From Methylocaldum sp. 14B (GTDB taxonomy: Bacteria; Pseudomonadota; Gammaproteobacteria; Methylococcales; Methylococcaceae): 64,000 nucleotides of DNA. Positions 47,965 through 58,669 of the stretch are shown piece by piece. Numbering within the stretch: the first letter of the stretch is position 1; every line of letters starts with the position of its first letter. Below the pieces are notes generated by a model. That model worked only from the letters and a program-made list of their open reading frames with translations, ran no database searches and was not told the origin of the DNA. The translations under genes and the position numbers were made by a program. The DNA lies in the NCBI RefSeq assembly GCF_002005105.1, contig NZ_MSCV01000022.1, forward strand, positions 30,507 to 94,506, given 5' to 3'.

Positions 47965-48975
47965 GTGAAAAAGCAATTGGCTGGCTGGTTTCAGCGGGAA
48001 TGGTATGAAAAGCCGCGTCCAAATCCTTTCTTAATTCCGCTCGAAGCCTTATTTCGACAGGTCGTTACGTTTCGCCGCTGGTCATATCGAAACGGACTTA
48101 AACGCATAAGCCGCTTGCCGGTTCCGATAATTGTGGTCGGCAATTTGACGGTCGGCGGCACCGGCAAAACGCCTTTGGTCATTTGGCTAGCTCGGTTTCT
48201 TAAGGAGAATGGATTTAGACCTGGCGTCATCAGCCGCGGCTATGGAGCATCCCACGGACGTCGGCCGGTTCGAGTCGCCGAAGATTCCGATGTGCATGCT
48301 GTAGGTGACGAGCCTCTGCTCATTGCCCGGCGAACCGGTTGCCCGGTGTTCGTTTTCCCGAAACGCACCGAGGCCGCAAAAGCGCTGTTAGAAAGAACCG
48401 ACTGTGACATTATTCTGTCGGACGATGGGTTACAGCATTATGCCCTGTATCGCGACGTAGAAATCGCTGTAGTGGACGGTGCGAGGCAATTCGGCAATGG
48501 TCACTGCCTACCCGCAGGGCCTCTGCGGGAGCCAGTCGAGCGATTGAGTTCGGTAGACTTGAGAATTTATTCGGCAGAGGCTCCGCCCGGTGAATATTTC
48601 ATGTCTCTGGACGGCGGAGTGGCCGTTAATCTGCAAGAGGAACAAGTAAAAGAGCCCCTAAGATCCTTCGGTGGGCGCGCTTTTTACGCAATTGCCGGAA
48701 TTGGCAATCCGCAGCGGTTTTTCAGCCATCTCCGGAGCTTCGGGTTGAAGTTCGACAGCCGCGAGTTTCCCGATCATCATCAGTATCGGGTCGAAGACTT
48801 AGGTTTTGCCGAAGGCCTCCCAATCGTGATGACCGAAAAAGACGCTATCAAATGCCGAACTTTCGGCGCTTCGAATTTATGGTATGTGCCTGTCGAAGCG
48901 ACGCTACCGACCGAGTTCGGAGTAAATTTGTTAACCATATTGAAGGCTAAATGCAATGGACAGAAAACTGCTTGA
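47965..48975 (+). CDS. lpxK: Tetraacyldisaccharide 4'-kinase LpxK
   Basis: A 336-residue kinase: [21 protein letters not shown] (P-loop), [18 protein letters not shown] and [19 protein letters not shown]. It adds the 4' phosphate of lipid A at the inner membrane. GTG start at 47965. In many gamma-proteobacteria msbA separates exbD from lpxK; here only 13 bases separate them, so msbA must be elsewhere. Confidence 0.95.
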   Translation: MKKQLAGWFQREWYEKPRPNPFLIPLEALFRQVVTFRRWSYRNGLKRISRLPVPIIVVGNLTVGGTGKTPLVIWLARFLKENGFRPGVISRGYGASHGRRPVRVAEDSDVHAVGDEPLLIARRTGCPVFVFPKRTEAAKALLERTDCDIILSDDGLQHYALYRDVEIAVVDGARQFGNGHCLPAGPLREPVERLSSVDLRIYSAEAPPGEYFMSLDGGVAVNLQEEQVKEPLRSFGGRAFYAIAGIGNPQRFFSHLRSFGLKFDSREFPDHHQYRVEDLGFAEGLPIVMTEKDAIKCRTFGASNLWYVPVEATLPTEFGVNLLTILKAKCNGQKTA

Positions 48976-49144
48976 GATCCTGGTCTGCCCTGTTTGCAAA
49001 GGCGAACTTCTTTTTAGGAAGGAGCAGCAGGAGTTGATTTGCAAAGCGGACAGACTCGCTTATCCGATACGCGATGACATTCCGGTGATGCTGGAAAACG
49101 AGGCACGAAAGATCAGCCTTGAAGAATACGACGCTCTTTCGTAA
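48956..49144 (+). CDS. Trm112-family small zinc protein
   Basis: A 62-residue protein, [20 protein letters not shown], with [20 protein letters not shown]: a YcaR/Trm112-type fold with one CxxC pair. The family is common between lpxK and kdsB in proteobacteria. It overlaps lpxK by 20 bases. Its exact partner is unknown. Confidence 0.92.
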   Translation: MDRKLLEILVCPVCKGELLFRKEQQELICKADRLAYPIRDDIPVMLENEARKISLEEYDALS

Positions 49145-49154
49145 CTGCTGCACC

Positions 49155-49916
49155 ATGCCGTCCTTCAATATCGTCATTCCGGCACGCTACGGGTCAAGTC
49201 GGCTGCCCGGCAAGCCTCTGCTTCCTTTAGCCGGACGTCCGATGATCGTCCATGTCTGTGAACGCGCCTTAGAAGCGGGTGATAATGTCATCGTTGCCAC
49301 CGACGACGAACGAATCCGTGAAGCCGTAAGCCATCTGCCGATACGTGCGCTGATGACCCGAAAGGATCATACTAGCGGTAGCGAGCGAATAGCCGAGGTG
49401 GCCGATCAATTGGGTTGGTCGGATGACGAAATCGTCGTCAATCTTCAGGGCGATGAGCCCTTAATGCGGCCGAACTTGGTGAGGATGCTTGCCATGATTC
49501 TGGCCGACCAGAGTATCGCTCAGGTCGCTACGCTCGCCACACCCATCAAAAGTCACATAGAAGTCTTCGACCCGAATGTCGTTAAGGCCGTGGTCGATAA
49601 CACCGGCTACGCACTTTATTTCAGTCGGGCTCCCATCCCTTGGCATCGGGCTGGTTTTTCCTGCGACAGCAGTCTTTTGCCAGAAAACTTTCCGTATCTC
49701 CGGCATATCGGTATCTACGCGTACTCGGCCGGTTTTCTGCGGCGCTATGTAAGCTGGCCACCGTCCGAGTTGGAAGCCGTCGAAGCCCTGGAGCAACTGC
49801 GCATTTTGTGGCAGGGAGAACGTATTCTGGTCAGGGTAATCGAGGAAGCGCCTGAAGCAGGGGTTGATACCAAGGATGACCTACAGCGGGTCGACCAGCT
49901 ATTGTCCATGCGTTAG
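49155..49916 (+). CDS. kdsB: 3-deoxy-manno-octulosonate cytidylyltransferase KdsB
   Basis: A 253-residue protein: FNIVIPARYGSSRLPGKPLL, VATDDERIREAV, MTRKDHTSGSERIAEVA, IVNLQGDEPLM and RHIGIYAYSAGFLRRY. It activates KDO with CTP for lipopolysaccharide core synthesis. Start 49155 gives the standard N-terminus. Confidence 0.97.
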   Translation: MPSFNIVIPARYGSSRLPGKPLLPLAGRPMIVHVCERALEAGDNVIVATDDERIREAVSHLPIRALMTRKDHTSGSERIAEVADQLGWSDDEIVVNLQGDEPLMRPNLVRMLAMILADQSIAQVATLATPIKSHIEVFDPNVVKAVVDNTGYALYFSRAPIPWHRAGFSCDSSLLPENFPYLRHIGIYAYSAGFLRRYVSWPPSELEAVEALEQLRILWQGERILVRVIEEAPEAGVDTKDDLQRVDQLLSMR

Positions 49917-50271
49917 TTCGATGGGGTGTTTTTCTTTCGCATGGCCGCATCACCGGGCTTGCTCGGAGGGCGCCTGTGTTTACCGGAACTCGCCCCATCA
50001 TCTGAGATCAGGATTTTCTCCCGATGCAAGTCAGTGATGCACATGTATACTCACTCTTCGGCGGGCAGCTAGCGCTACGGAGGGCTTCGCCGGAATGGTT
50101 TACTGAGCTCAGTTGATCATCAAAACGCGCATCTTTTGTGCTCACAGGTCATTGAAAGAGCCTCATATATTCCATTTGATGATGCGCCCCCTTATACTAA
50201 GTCAGGAGTGGCCATCCAGCGCATGCTGGCGGGGGTCTTCATCCATTTCTTAAGATGTTTAGGAGAATGAT
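49917..50271. other. Intergenic region upstream of repeat-tailed membrane protein
   Basis: About 350 bases. GATGGGG (49920-49926) with a distant complement near 49992 is a weak fold. No gene is seen. The AT-rich end holds the promoter and the GGAGAA ribosome site for the next gene. Confidence 0.45.
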
Positions 50272-50847
50272 GTGAAAAAACGTAATTTGACGAAAGCGAT
50301 ACTTACGGCGCTGCTGCTAGCCAGCCCGTTGGCGATGGCGGAATCAGAATACCCAGCAGCAGACTTTGAGCCGGTAGTCATTACCCAAGACGCTGATTTA
50401 ATCGCCAAGCACGCTGAGGCTGCAAAGGAACGAGCAAAAACCGTACAAACCATGCAGGCGAAGCAGGATTCGAGCAGCTCGACGGCGGTATCAGCCGATC
50501 AACCCAGCTCTGGTGCTGCTGCCGCAAAAGCCGAGAATCCCTTGGCGGAAAATTATCCAATCGGCTTGATCGTTCTGGGCTTGGCTGGTTTCATCTTCTG
50601 GAGCAGCAGACAATCCGGATCTAATGTCCAGCCTGTTCAGCATGCACCTGCGCCAGTTTCGAGCGGTGCAGCGGGCGAAACCGGCGTGGCAAAGTACATG
50701 AAAACCCTTTCGGAACCTGCCAAAGCCGCTGCGGGCGAAACCGGCGTGGCTAAATACCTGAAAAATCTACCTTCAGCTGCCAAACCAGCGGCAGCCGTAA
50801 CGGGGGTGGCGAAGTACCTGAAAAATCTCGAAGAGACCGCAAGATAA
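50272..50847 (+). CDS. Exported membrane protein with three TGVAKYLKNL repeats
   Basis: A 191-residue protein; GTG 50272 follows AGGAGA. Signal peptide (1-23), Ala-rich region, a membrane helix (about 96-111, YPIGLIVLGLAGFIFW), then a tail of three 20-residue repeats at 135-154, 155-174 and 175-191, each carrying TGVAKY(M/L)K(T/N)L. No family is recognised. The repeats suggest a docking tail or short helices binding a partner. The gene is isolated between envelope genes and hps-phi. Confidence 0.75.
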   Translation: MKKRNLTKAILTALLLASPLAMAESEYPAADFEPVVITQDADLIAKHAEAAKERAKTVQTMQAKQDSSSSTAVSADQPSSGAAAAKAENPLAENYPIGLIVLGLAGFIFWSSRQSGSNVQPVQHAPAPVSSGAAGETGVAKYMKTLSEPAKAAAGETGVAKYLKNLPSAAKPAAAVTGVAKYLKNLEETAR

Positions 50848-51190
50848 AACGGCTGTTATCGCCGAAAGTGATAGGTTCCTCCAAAACTTGGCTTTGGCAG
50901 GCGTTAGACGCAGAAGCTGGTTAAGTCATCTCTTATGTGCTGGCTCGAATAATCCCGCATTTTTCGATTCATCGCCGCTATCCACCGATTGTCCCGACGC
51001 ATAGTCGTGAAACTGCACATGTGTTCACGGTGTCGCGCGCTGGCGATGATAGATACGAGAGAGCGACAGAGGATCGTTGACACCTATCCCGGTTCTACTT
51101 TAGAGTTAACAAATAATGCGTTTAAAGAATGCATTTATAAAGATTAAGTTAATAAGTATCTAATCAACTATAACAATTGGAGTACCTATC
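50848..51190. other. Intergenic region upstream of hps
   Basis: About 340 bases with the hps promoter expected in the AT-rich last 110 bases (51080-51180). GGAG lies 10 bases before the ATG. No repressor site is recognised. Confidence 0.5.
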
Positions 51191-51832
51191 ATGGCAAGAC
51201 CATTAATACAATTGGCATTAGATTCTTTGGACGTCAACCAGACTTTGAAACTTGCTGGCCTTGCGGCGCCTTATGTGGATATCTTCGAAATCGGAACGCC
51301 CTGCATTAAGCATAATGGAGTCAGCCTGGTCAGAGAATTGAGGAAGAAATACCCGAACAAACTGATTTTGGTCGATCTCAAAACGATGGACGCCGGCGAG
51401 TACGAGGCGACGCCTTTCTATGCGGCAGGCGCCGATATCTGCACGGTTCTCGGCGTGTCCGGTCTTCCCACCATCGCCGGCGTAATCAAGGCCGCCAACG
51501 CGCACAATGCAGAAGTACAAGTCGATCTCATCAATGTACCGGACAAAATAGCATGTGCCAGAGAGTCCGCCAGGCTTGGCGCCCATATCATTGGCGTTCA
51601 CACGGGTCTTGATGCGCAGGCGGCTGGGCAAACTCCGTTTGCCGACTTGCAAGCCATTGCCAGACTGAACCTGCCCGTCAGAATCTCTGTTGCCGGTGGA
51701 ATCAAGCAGTCGACCGTCCAGCAGGTTGCGCGTGCAGGCGCAAACATTGTTGTTGTTGGCGCTGCAATTTACGGTGCTCCTTCGCCTGCTGATGCCGCAC
51801 GTGAGATTTGCGAGCTCGCTAGCGCCGCATAA
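51191..51832 (+). CDS. hps: 3-hexulose-6-phosphate synthase
   Basis: A 213-residue enzyme nearly identical in pattern to the HPS half of the fused protein: LIQLALDSLDVNQTLKLAGL, DIFEIGTPCIKHNG, ILVDLKTMDAGEYE, GVHTGLDAQAAGQTPF and ISVAGGIKQSTVQQVA. It joins formaldehyde and ribulose-5-phosphate, the first step of the RuMP pathway. It is 11 bases upstream of phi in an operon. Confidence 0.97.
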   Translation: MARPLIQLALDSLDVNQTLKLAGLAAPYVDIFEIGTPCIKHNGVSLVRELRKKYPNKLILVDLKTMDAGEYEATPFYAAGADICTVLGVSGLPTIAGVIKAANAHNAEVQVDLINVPDKIACARESARLGAHIIGVHTGLDAQAAGQTPFADLQAIARLNLPVRISVAGGIKQSTVQQVARAGANIVVVGAAIYGAPSPADAAREICELASAA

Positions 51833-51843
51833 AGGGGCATCTT

Positions 51844-52377
51844 ATGCATCAAAAAACGATCATAGAAAAGATTTCTGGCGTCTTAGGAGCCACAGATCCC
51901 ACCTATGATGAAAAATTGACTCGCATGCTCGACGAGGCGTCGCGAGTGTTTGTAGCTGGTGCCGGTCGATCGGGACTAGTCGCAAGATTCTTTGCGATGC
52001 GACTGATGCACGGCGGTTATGATGCATACGTAGTTGGTGAAATTGTTACCCCGAGCATTCGAAAGGGTGATTTATTCATCGTGATCTCGGGCTCCGGAGA
52101 AACGGAGACGATGATTGCATTCACCAAACGTGCTAAGGAGCAGGGCGCAAAAATCGTTTTGCTGTCCACAAAGAACAGCTCAACGATTGGCGATATGGCG
52201 GATTTCGTGTGCCAGATTGGCACTGCGGAGCAGTATGGCAAAGTTGTAGGCATGCCAATGGGTACCACGTTCGAGTTATCGACGTTGATCTTCTTGGAAG
52301 CTACGATCGCCCACATCATTCACGAGAAGGGAATTCCGGAAGAAGAGATGAGGACAAGACACGCTAATCTGGAGTAG
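51844..52377 (+). CDS. 6-phospho-3-hexuloisomerase
   Basis: A 177-residue SIS-domain isomerase: VFVAGAGRSGLVARFFAMRLMH, GGYDAYVVGEIVTPSIRKGD, VISGSGETETMIAFTK and GMPMGTTFELSTLIFLEATIAHI. It turns hexulose-6-phosphate into fructose-6-phosphate. It ends in HANLE like the fused protein. Confidence 0.97.
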   Translation: MHQKTIIEKISGVLGATDPTYDEKLTRMLDEASRVFVAGAGRSGLVARFFAMRLMHGGYDAYVVGEIVTPSIRKGDLFIVISGSGETETMIAFTKRAKEQGAKIVLLSTKNSSTIGDMADFVCQIGTAEQYGKVVGMPMGTTFELSTLIFLEATIAHIIHEKGIPEEEMRTRHANLE

Positions 52378-52390
52378 TGTCTTAAGGCTA

Positions 52391-52421
52391 AGGCCAATAT
52401 GTATGTATTATGTATTGGCCT
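52391..52421 (+). terminator. Hairpin after phi
   Basis: AGGCCAATA / TATTGGCCT, a 9-bp perfect stem 13 bases after the phi stop. No strong T tract follows, so it may be a weak terminator or a stabilising 3' end. Confidence 0.55.
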
Positions 52422-53006
52422 AGTCGAATGTCAGGGAATCAAATCGTTACGCGCTGTGTGTTAACACAACTGCTCGCGACCGAACAGTTGATACGCAGAT
52501 AGCGAGTTTGGTCTTGTGGCCGGATTAACTTACGAAGAAAGTCCGGCCACGATGCCTGAGGGGTGCGGTACTATCGTAGTGCCCTTCAATAGACCATGAG
52601 CGAGTATTTGACGGGCCTTGTAGCTCGTTAAGATATTGCACCCTGGCAAAGCTCGTATCGAACAATGGTCTTGTGCCGAGACTGTTCGCTTTTCAGCGCC
52701 TGCACGTGCGTCAACCATGCACGCTTATATCGCTTTTCACGATGCCAGCGAAACCGATCGGATGGGCGTAGTGATAGCGCCTCACAAAAAATACTCCTCG
52801 CCGCCGATTTTCCAGACCGCCAGGTCTGTAGACTACAGATGAAGGACTCATCATCCGAGTCCGTCTCAATTTAAAGGCTCCGTTTCAGTTCCTGGCTCTG
52901 ACGCACGCGCAACTTCGCGCGTAGCTGCGGCACAGATTCCGGAATAGCTAGCTCGAGCAAAGCATTGCAAATGCTTGAGGCCGGCATGCGCTTTTATCTG
53001 AAGCGC
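52422..53006. other. Intergenic region with a second hairpin
   Basis: About 585 bases without a convincing gene. A second 9-bp stem GTGGCCGGA / TCCGGCCAC lies at 52516-52550. Short frames at 52530-52874 on both strands lack ribosome sites and family features. Confidence 0.45.
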
Positions 53007-53399
53007 TTATTGTTTGGTTTGTCGCAGTTTTTGAGAGCATATATTCTCGGCTTGGCCCGCCTTGATGAGAAGGGATACGGGGTACTTATTTTCGCGAAGG
53101 AATTTTTTCACTTCATCGATCGTAAGGCGCTTTGATTCTTCCTGTGCTATGCATTCACACAGGTTTATGATCGGGGAATCATCGCTTGTAATGACTCTAT
53201 TCGGATTTGCTTTTTCTTTTTTCACGCACATATCAGCATACTTATGCTCAAAGGCGTGATGGTCCTCTTCACTAATAACATGAGCTAACGCACTGGCTGA
53301 AAATAAGCACGTTGCAATGATTAGAGTGACGCCCATTGTGCCCGATAATTTTCGGGGTAACACACGGGTCTTAGATTCATGGATAAATGAAGGGGGCAT
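53007..53399 (-). CDS. Exported small protein with four cysteines, unknown
   Basis: A 130-residue protein; ATG 53399 has GGAGAAG upstream. A signal-anchor-like segment (GVTLIIATCLFSASALA) is followed by HVISEEDHHAFEHKYADMC and later CECIAQEESKRLTIDEVKKF and ENICSQKL. The mature part has four Cys (MCVKK, LCEC, ICSQ), possibly disulfide-bonded. No family is recognised. It lies downstream of tal on the same strand but is 0.5 kb away. Confidence 0.65.
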   Translation of the reverse strand: MPPSFIHESKTRVLPRKLSGTMGVTLIIATCLFSASALAHVISEEDHHAFEHKYADMCVKKEKANPNRVITSDDSPIINLCECIAQEESKRLTIDEVKKFLRENKYPVSLLIKAGQAENICSQKLRQTKQ

Positions 53400-53924
53400 T
53401 TTGCTTCTCCAACTTAACGAATAGAAAACACGTCCGCCCAATTGATTAATTTTTCCTCGCTGAACCATGTCAATATATAAACGACCAGTTTTGGGCATCT
53501 TTCTTGGTTGACTCAATGCAAGTGGCGCATATTGGTCTAACAAGGCAGGAAGAACGAAGATAGGGCAGATCGCTCGGATGATTATGGGCTGGCGATCCTT
53601 GAAAAACTATTGTCGAGGACTATTGCGCCGATAAGGGCGTTTGGACCCAATGGAAAAGAAAGCGATTAATTGGTCCGCGCCGTTGAGCTGAAAGGATCGC
53701 ATTCCTCGAGGTCGCTTCTTGCTAGGGTGGACAACGTCGGCAATCAACGATGTCTGGCCGACGTTTTAATCGGTGTTCCACCCAAACTCTTACACGAAAA
53801 TCGCGGCATCGAATAAGCGACTACTTCTTCCAGATTGTCGACGTGTTCCACATCGCCATAGAAGTTGGCCGCCCTCCGGATCTCGGATCCGGAAATATTC
53901 TCAGCCGCGTAGTTAGAGTCTCCT
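53400..53924. other. Intergenic region between tal and the small exported protein
   Basis: About 520 bases. It contains AACGTCGG (53733-53740) and CCGACGTT (53758-53765), an 8-bp stem that could end tal transcription. A leftward frame crossing 53744-54169 is a shadow of tal. Confidence 0.45.
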
Positions 53925-54911
53925 CTATCCCTCAAGGTAGGATAGTCGGGTCGCAAGGAGTTTTTCCAACGTTTCCAAGGCCTTGGTGAAACCGTCGATA
54001 CCCTCTGACAGCTTTTCCGAAGCCATGCGATTCTCGGCATGCATCCGGTCGTAAGTCGCTTTGTCCATAGCGATTTTGTCGATCGAGGCACTAGCGGCCT
54101 TTTGCGGATCCAACTTCCGCGGCAGCTCGTCCTCGGTAGACTGTAGCTCGGACAACAGAGAGGGCGCAATGGTCAGGAGGTCACAGCCGGCCAACTCGGT
54201 AATTTCGCCGATATTCCGGAAGCTCGCGCCCATGACTTCCGTCTTGTAGCCAAACTTCTTGTAATAGTTGTAGATTTGGGTGACCGAAAGAACACCTGGA
54301 TCTTCGGCGGGCGGATAAGAGTGGCGTCCGGTATCTTTCTTATACCAGTCCAGAATTCGCCCAACAAAGGGAGAAATCAACGTGACGCCCGCCTCGGCGC
54401 AGGCAATCGCCTGATGCAAGCCGAACAATAGCGTCAGGTTGCAATGAATGCCTTCCTTTTCCAGTACTCCGGCGGCTTGTATGCCTTCCCAGGTGGCAGC
54501 GATTTTGATGAGCACGCGTTCTTTTGAAATGCCCGCAGCTTCGTACTGCGCGATGATCTCGCGAGCCTTGGCTATAGTGCTCTCGGTATCATAAGAAAGT
54601 CTTGCGTCCACTTCCGTGGAAACGCGGCCTTCGATGATTTCCAGAATTTTTAGGCCAAAGGAAACGGCCAACCGATCGAAAGCGAGGGAAGCTACCTGCG
54701 ATGCCTGTGCATCCTTGCCCAGAGTCTGTCTCGCCCCTTTCAGTGTGTCGTCGACGATGCCCTGATACTGAGGCATTTGGGCGGCGGCGGTAATGAGCGA
54801 GGGGTTGGTAGTCGCATCTCGGGGCTTAAAGGTTTCTATAGCCTGAATGTCGCCGGTGTCGGCCACAACCACCGTCATTTCTCGGAGTTGGTCAAGTAAA
54901 TTCTTTGGCAT
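53925..54911 (-). CDS. tal: Transaldolase
   Basis: A 328-residue TalB-type enzyme; ATG 54911 is preferred over 54926 because AGGA lies at good spacing before it. Marks: [39 protein letters not shown] (Schiff-base Lys in LIKIA), [19 protein letters not shown] and [13 protein letters not shown]. It moves a three-carbon unit between sugar phosphates and helps regenerate ribulose-5-phosphate. It is divergent from tkt. Confidence 0.96.
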   Translation of the reverse strand: MPKNLLDQLREMTVVVADTGDIQAIETFKPRDATTNPSLITAAAQMPQYQGIVDDTLKGARQTLGKDAQASQVASLAFDRLAVSFGLKILEIIEGRVSTEVDARLSYDTESTIAKAREIIAQYEAAGISKERVLIKIAATWEGIQAAGVLEKEGIHCNLTLLFGLHQAIACAEAGVTLISPFVGRILDWYKKDTGRHSYPPAEDPGVLSVTQIYNYYKKFGYKTEVMGASFRNIGEITELAGCDLLTIAPSLLSELQSTEDELPRKLDPQKAASASIDKIAMDKATYDRMHAENRMASEKLSEGIDGFTKALETLEKLLATRLSYLEG

Positions 54912-55390
54912 AATCGAATCCTGCATTTCAAAGTAATATGTGTCTGGAGAGCTACGGGAACATCCCGGCTCCCGATTACTATTGCATTTGGCACTACAAG
55001 CATTTCTGACGGAACTGCTTGATCAGAAATACTCTAAGGCCTGCTACAGCAATAACCGGCTAAGGATACATGGAACCAAACCGTCTTAACAAGAACGGCA
55101 GGCTTACGTGTGCAGGTCGTTGCCAAATCGGTTGGGAGAAGACTTTCGATACACTGGCAAGTCTTGAGCGGCGCCCTGACGCATTTACGTTCTTTGGTCC
55201 AGGACGATTCTTGGATAATGCTCGGAGCAATGTTTTTGGCTCCAACAGCTGTCAATGATTGACCTCAAAGGGGGAAGAATCCATCAGCCGACGGCACGCT
55301 CGTGCGAATCTGGTGACAAAGCCGATCAGGCTGATAAAATTCCATCCCTACTTTCGTAAGCTAACCATAAAAAGTATCAAGGAGAAAAAT
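54912..55390. other. Divergent region between tal and tkt
   Basis: About 480 bases that should hold both promoters. The in-frame extension of tkt upstream of 55391 looks non-coding. No gene or operator is recognised. Confidence 0.5.
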
Positions 55391-57403
55391 ATGCCTTCGC
55401 GTCGAGAATTAGCAAACGCCATACGCGCTTTGAGCATGGATGCTGTACAAAAAGCGAATTCCGGGCATCCGGGAGCGCCAATGGGAATGGCAGATATCGC
55501 CGAGGTGCTGTGGAACGATTATATGCGGCACAATCCGGCAAACCCGAAATGGCCGGATCGCGACCGCTTCGTTCTTTCCAACGGTCACGGTTCCATGCTC
55601 TTGTACTCGTTGCTGCATTTGACCGGTTACGACCTCCCGATCGAAGAGCTGAAAAATTTCCGTCAGCTCCACTCCAAAACACCGGGCCATCCGGAATACG
55701 GTTATGCACCGGGCGTTGAAACGACCACCGGTCCTTTGGGGCAGGGCATCACCAACGCGGTCGGCATGGCGTTGGCCGAACGTACGCTGGCAGGCCAATT
55801 CAACCGTCCCGGCCACAAAATCGTCGATCATTACACTTATGCATTCTTGGGCGATGGCTGCTTGATGGAAGGCATTTCCCACGAAGCTTGCTCGCTTGCC
55901 GGATCCATGAAGCTCGGCAAGCTGATCGCATTTTACGACGACAACAATATTTCGATCGATGGTGAAGTACGCGGCCACGGCAACACGCCAGGCTGGTTCA
56001 TGGATGATACCCCGAAGCGTTTTGAAGCCTACGGCTGGCACGTCATCCCGAAAGTCGACGGTCATGACGCAGAGGCTGTGAAGAAGGCCATCGAGGAAGC
56101 ACGCGCCGTTACCGACAAGCCCTCTTTGATCTGTTGCCAGACGATCATCGGTTGGGGCTCTCCCAATAAGCAGGGCAAGGAAGAATGCCACGGCGCCGCA
56201 TTGGGTGCCGATGAAGTAGCTTTGGTCCGTGAGACCATCGGCTGGCCGCATCCGGCGTTCGAAATCCCGTCCGAAATTTATGAAGCGTGGGATGCGAATG
56301 AAATCGGCGCGAAGGCCGAGTCCGACTGGAACGACCGCTTCGAAAACTATCGCAGCGAGTATCCGGAATTGGCTGCTGAATTCGAGCGCCGCATGGCAGG
56401 CGAGTTGCCCCGCGACTGGGCAGAGAAGTCGGAAGCCTTCATCGCGAAAGTTAATGAGAAAGCCGAAACCATCGCGAGCCGAAAAGCGTCGCAGAACGCT
56501 CTTAACGGTTTCGGACCGCTGCTGCCCGAAATCATGGGCGGCTCTGCCGACCTTGCAGGCTCCAACCTGACCATCTGGTCCGGCTGCAAGAACGTGAATG
56601 CAGAAGGTTACGACGGCAATTACGTCTACTATGGCGTGCGTGAGTTCGGCATGTCGGCGATTATGAACGGCATCGCCTTACACGGCGGTTTTAAACCTTA
56701 CGGCGGGACCTTCCTGATGTTTTCCGAATACGCACGCAACGCGCTGCGTATGTCGGCCCTCATGAAGGCATCGGTGATTTATGTCTACACCCACGACTCC
56801 ATCGGTCTGGGCGAAGATGGTCCGACACATCAACCGATCGAACAAACTGCCACGCTGCGCATGATTCCAAACATGCAGGTCTGGCGTCCGTGCGACTCGG
56901 TGGAAACGGCGGTGGCTTGGAAAACCGCAATTGAGCGCAAGGATGGTCCTTCATGCCTGATCTTCTCGCGGCAGAACCTGCCTCACGTGTCTCGCACTCC
57001 GGCGCAGATCGACGCCATCCGGCGCGGCGGTTACGTCGTTCGCGACTCTGATGGGACGCCGGATGCGATCATCATCGCCACGGGCTCGGAAGTCGAGCTG
57101 GCGTTGAAGGCGGCGGAGGAGCTTTCAGGCAAGGGTAAGAAAATTCGCGTGGTTTCCATGGTTTCGACCAATGTGTTCGACGGTCAAGATGCCGCATACC
57201 GCGAGTCGGTATTACCGTCTGCCGTTACCAAGCGCGTCGTCGTCGAGGCGGGTGTTAGTGATGGCTGGTTCAAGTACGTAGGACTCAATGGCAAAATCGT
57301 GGGCTTGGACCGCTTCGGCGAATCCGCACCGGCCGGCCTACTATTCAAGGAGTTCGGCTTTACCGTCGAAAATGTTGTCAAACAGGTGGAGTCGATTCTC
57401 TAG
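55391..57403 (+). CDS. tkt: Transketolase
   Basis: A 670-residue enzyme; ATG 55391 follows AAGGAG. Marks: [40 protein letters not shown], thiamine-binding [30 protein letters not shown] and [17 protein letters not shown]. It exchanges two-carbon units in the RuMP, pentose phosphate and Calvin cycles. Confidence 0.97.
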   Translation: MPSRRELANAIRALSMDAVQKANSGHPGAPMGMADIAEVLWNDYMRHNPANPKWPDRDRFVLSNGHGSMLLYSLLHLTGYDLPIEELKNFRQLHSKTPGHPEYGYAPGVETTTGPLGQGITNAVGMALAERTLAGQFNRPGHKIVDHYTYAFLGDGCLMEGISHEACSLAGSMKLGKLIAFYDDNNISIDGEVRGHGNTPGWFMDDTPKRFEAYGWHVIPKVDGHDAEAVKKAIEEARAVTDKPSLICCQTIIGWGSPNKQGKEECHGAALGADEVALVRETIGWPHPAFEIPSEIYEAWDANEIGAKAESDWNDRFENYRSEYPELAAEFERRMAGELPRDWAEKSEAFIAKVNEKAETIASRKASQNALNGFGPLLPEIMGGSADLAGSNLTIWSGCKNVNAEGYDGNYVYYGVREFGMSAIMNGIALHGGFKPYGGTFLMFSEYARNALRMSALMKASVIYVYTHDSIGLGEDGPTHQPIEQTATLRMIPNMQVWRPCDSVETAVAWKTAIERKDGPSCLIFSRQNLPHVSRTPAQIDAIRRGGYVVRDSDGTPDAIIIATGSEVELALKAAEELSGKGKKIRVVSMVSTNVFDGQDAAYRESVLPSAVTKRVVVEAGVSDGWFKYVGLNGKIVGLDRFGESAPAGLLFKEFGFTVENVVKQVESIL

Positions 57404-57457
57404 GATTGATTTTCTAGAGATTTGAGAAAGGGCCTAACTGGCGACGATTTTCAACGG

Positions 57458-57496
57458 ATGCTCCCCTTCGGGCGGACGGTTGCCGAAAGGGAGCAT
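57458..57496. terminator. Hairpin between tkt and fba
   Basis: ATGCTCCCCTTCGG pairs with CCGAAAGGGAGCAT, a 14-bp stem with one mismatch and an 11-base loop, 55 bases after tkt. The T tract is weak. It probably ends or trims the tkt message and separates it from fba. Confidence 0.65.
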
Positions 57497-57601
57497 ACGC
57501 CATCCGGCAGTGCTCGGTTCAAGCAAGTCGCTTGGACGAAATCGTCGGTTGGCTGAATTTCGTCGCTAAGTTGGCGATCAGGAGGCGAGAGGAGTCGATC
57601 G

Positions 57602-58666
57602 ATGGCTATCATTTCCTTAAGACAATTGTTGGATCACGCCGCCGAGCACAACTACGGTCTGCCGGCGTTCAATGTCAATAACATGGAGCAGGTCAAGGCC
57701 ATCATGGAAGCCGCTTCCGCAGTCGACGCTCCGGTGATTCTGCAAGGATCCGCCGGCGCGCGTAGCTATGCGGGCGAGCCGTTTCTGCGCCATCTCGTTC
57801 TCGCCGCGGCGGAAATGTACCCGCATATTCCGATCTGCATGCACCAGGATCACGGTGCTTCGCCAGCCGTGTGCATTCGTGCCATTCAGTCCGGGTTCAG
57901 TTCGGTGATGATGGATGGTTCCTTGCTGGAAGACATGAAAACGCCTTCCAGCTATGAATACAACGTCGAAACCACCCGCAAGGTCGCCGATATGGCGCAT
58001 GCGTGCGGCGTTTCCGTCGAGGGTGAATTGGGCTGCCTAGGCTCGTTGGAAACGGGAAAAGCGGGCGAGGAAGATGGCCACGGTGCAGTAGGCGAGTTGG
58101 ATCATTCTCAGCTGCTGACGGACCCCGACGAAGCTGCCGATTTCGTCAAGAAAACCAAGGTCGACGCCTTGGCCATTGCCATTGGTACGAGCCACGGCGC
58201 TTACAAATTTACTCAGAAGCCGACCGGCAAAGTGCTACGCATCGACCGCGTCAAAGAAATCCACGCCAGGATTCCAAACGTCCACTTGGTCATGCACGGC
58301 TCCTCCTCGGTACCGGAAGACTGGGCGGCGATGATCAATAACTACGGCGGCGATATCGGCCAGACCTATGGTGTGCCGGTCGAGGAAATCGTAGAAGGTA
58401 TTCGTCATGGCGTACGCAAGGTGAATATCGATACCGATCTTCGTATCGCGTCGTACGGCGCTATGCGCAAGTACATGGTCGAGGACAAAAAGAACTTCGA
58501 TCCGCGCAAAGTCTACAAGGAAGCGCAAAAAGCTATGACCAGCATTTGTGCAGCCCGTTACGAAGCATTCGGTGCTGCTGGCCAGGCTTCGAAGATCAAA
58601 GTCATCAGTTTGGAAGAGATGAACAAGCGGTACAGCAAGGGAGAATTGGATCCGGTCGTCACTTAG
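57602..58666 (+). CDS. fba: Fructose-bisphosphate aldolase class II, Calvin-cycle subtype
   Basis: A 354-residue enzyme: [38 protein letters not shown] (zinc His and catalytic Asp), [31 protein letters not shown] and [14 protein letters not shown]. Length and sequence fit the Calvin-type class II subgroup (CbbA). It splits fructose-1,6-bisphosphate and can also join sedoheptulose bisphosphate. GGAGGCGAGAGGAG precedes the start. Three bases separate its stop from the next gene. Confidence 0.96.
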   Translation: MAIISLRQLLDHAAEHNYGLPAFNVNNMEQVKAIMEAASAVDAPVILQGSAGARSYAGEPFLRHLVLAAAEMYPHIPICMHQDHGASPAVCIRAIQSGFSSVMMDGSLLEDMKTPSSYEYNVETTRKVADMAHACGVSVEGELGCLGSLETGKAGEEDGHGAVGELDHSQLLTDPDEAADFVKKTKVDALAIAIGTSHGAYKFTQKPTGKVLRIDRVKEIHARIPNVHLVMHGSSSVPEDWAAMINNYGGDIGQTYGVPVEEIVEGIRHGVRKVNIDTDLRIASYGAMRKYMVEDKKNFDPRKVYKEAQKAMTSICAARYEAFGAAGQASKIKVISLEEMNKRYSKGELDPVVT

Positions 58667-58669
58667 ACC

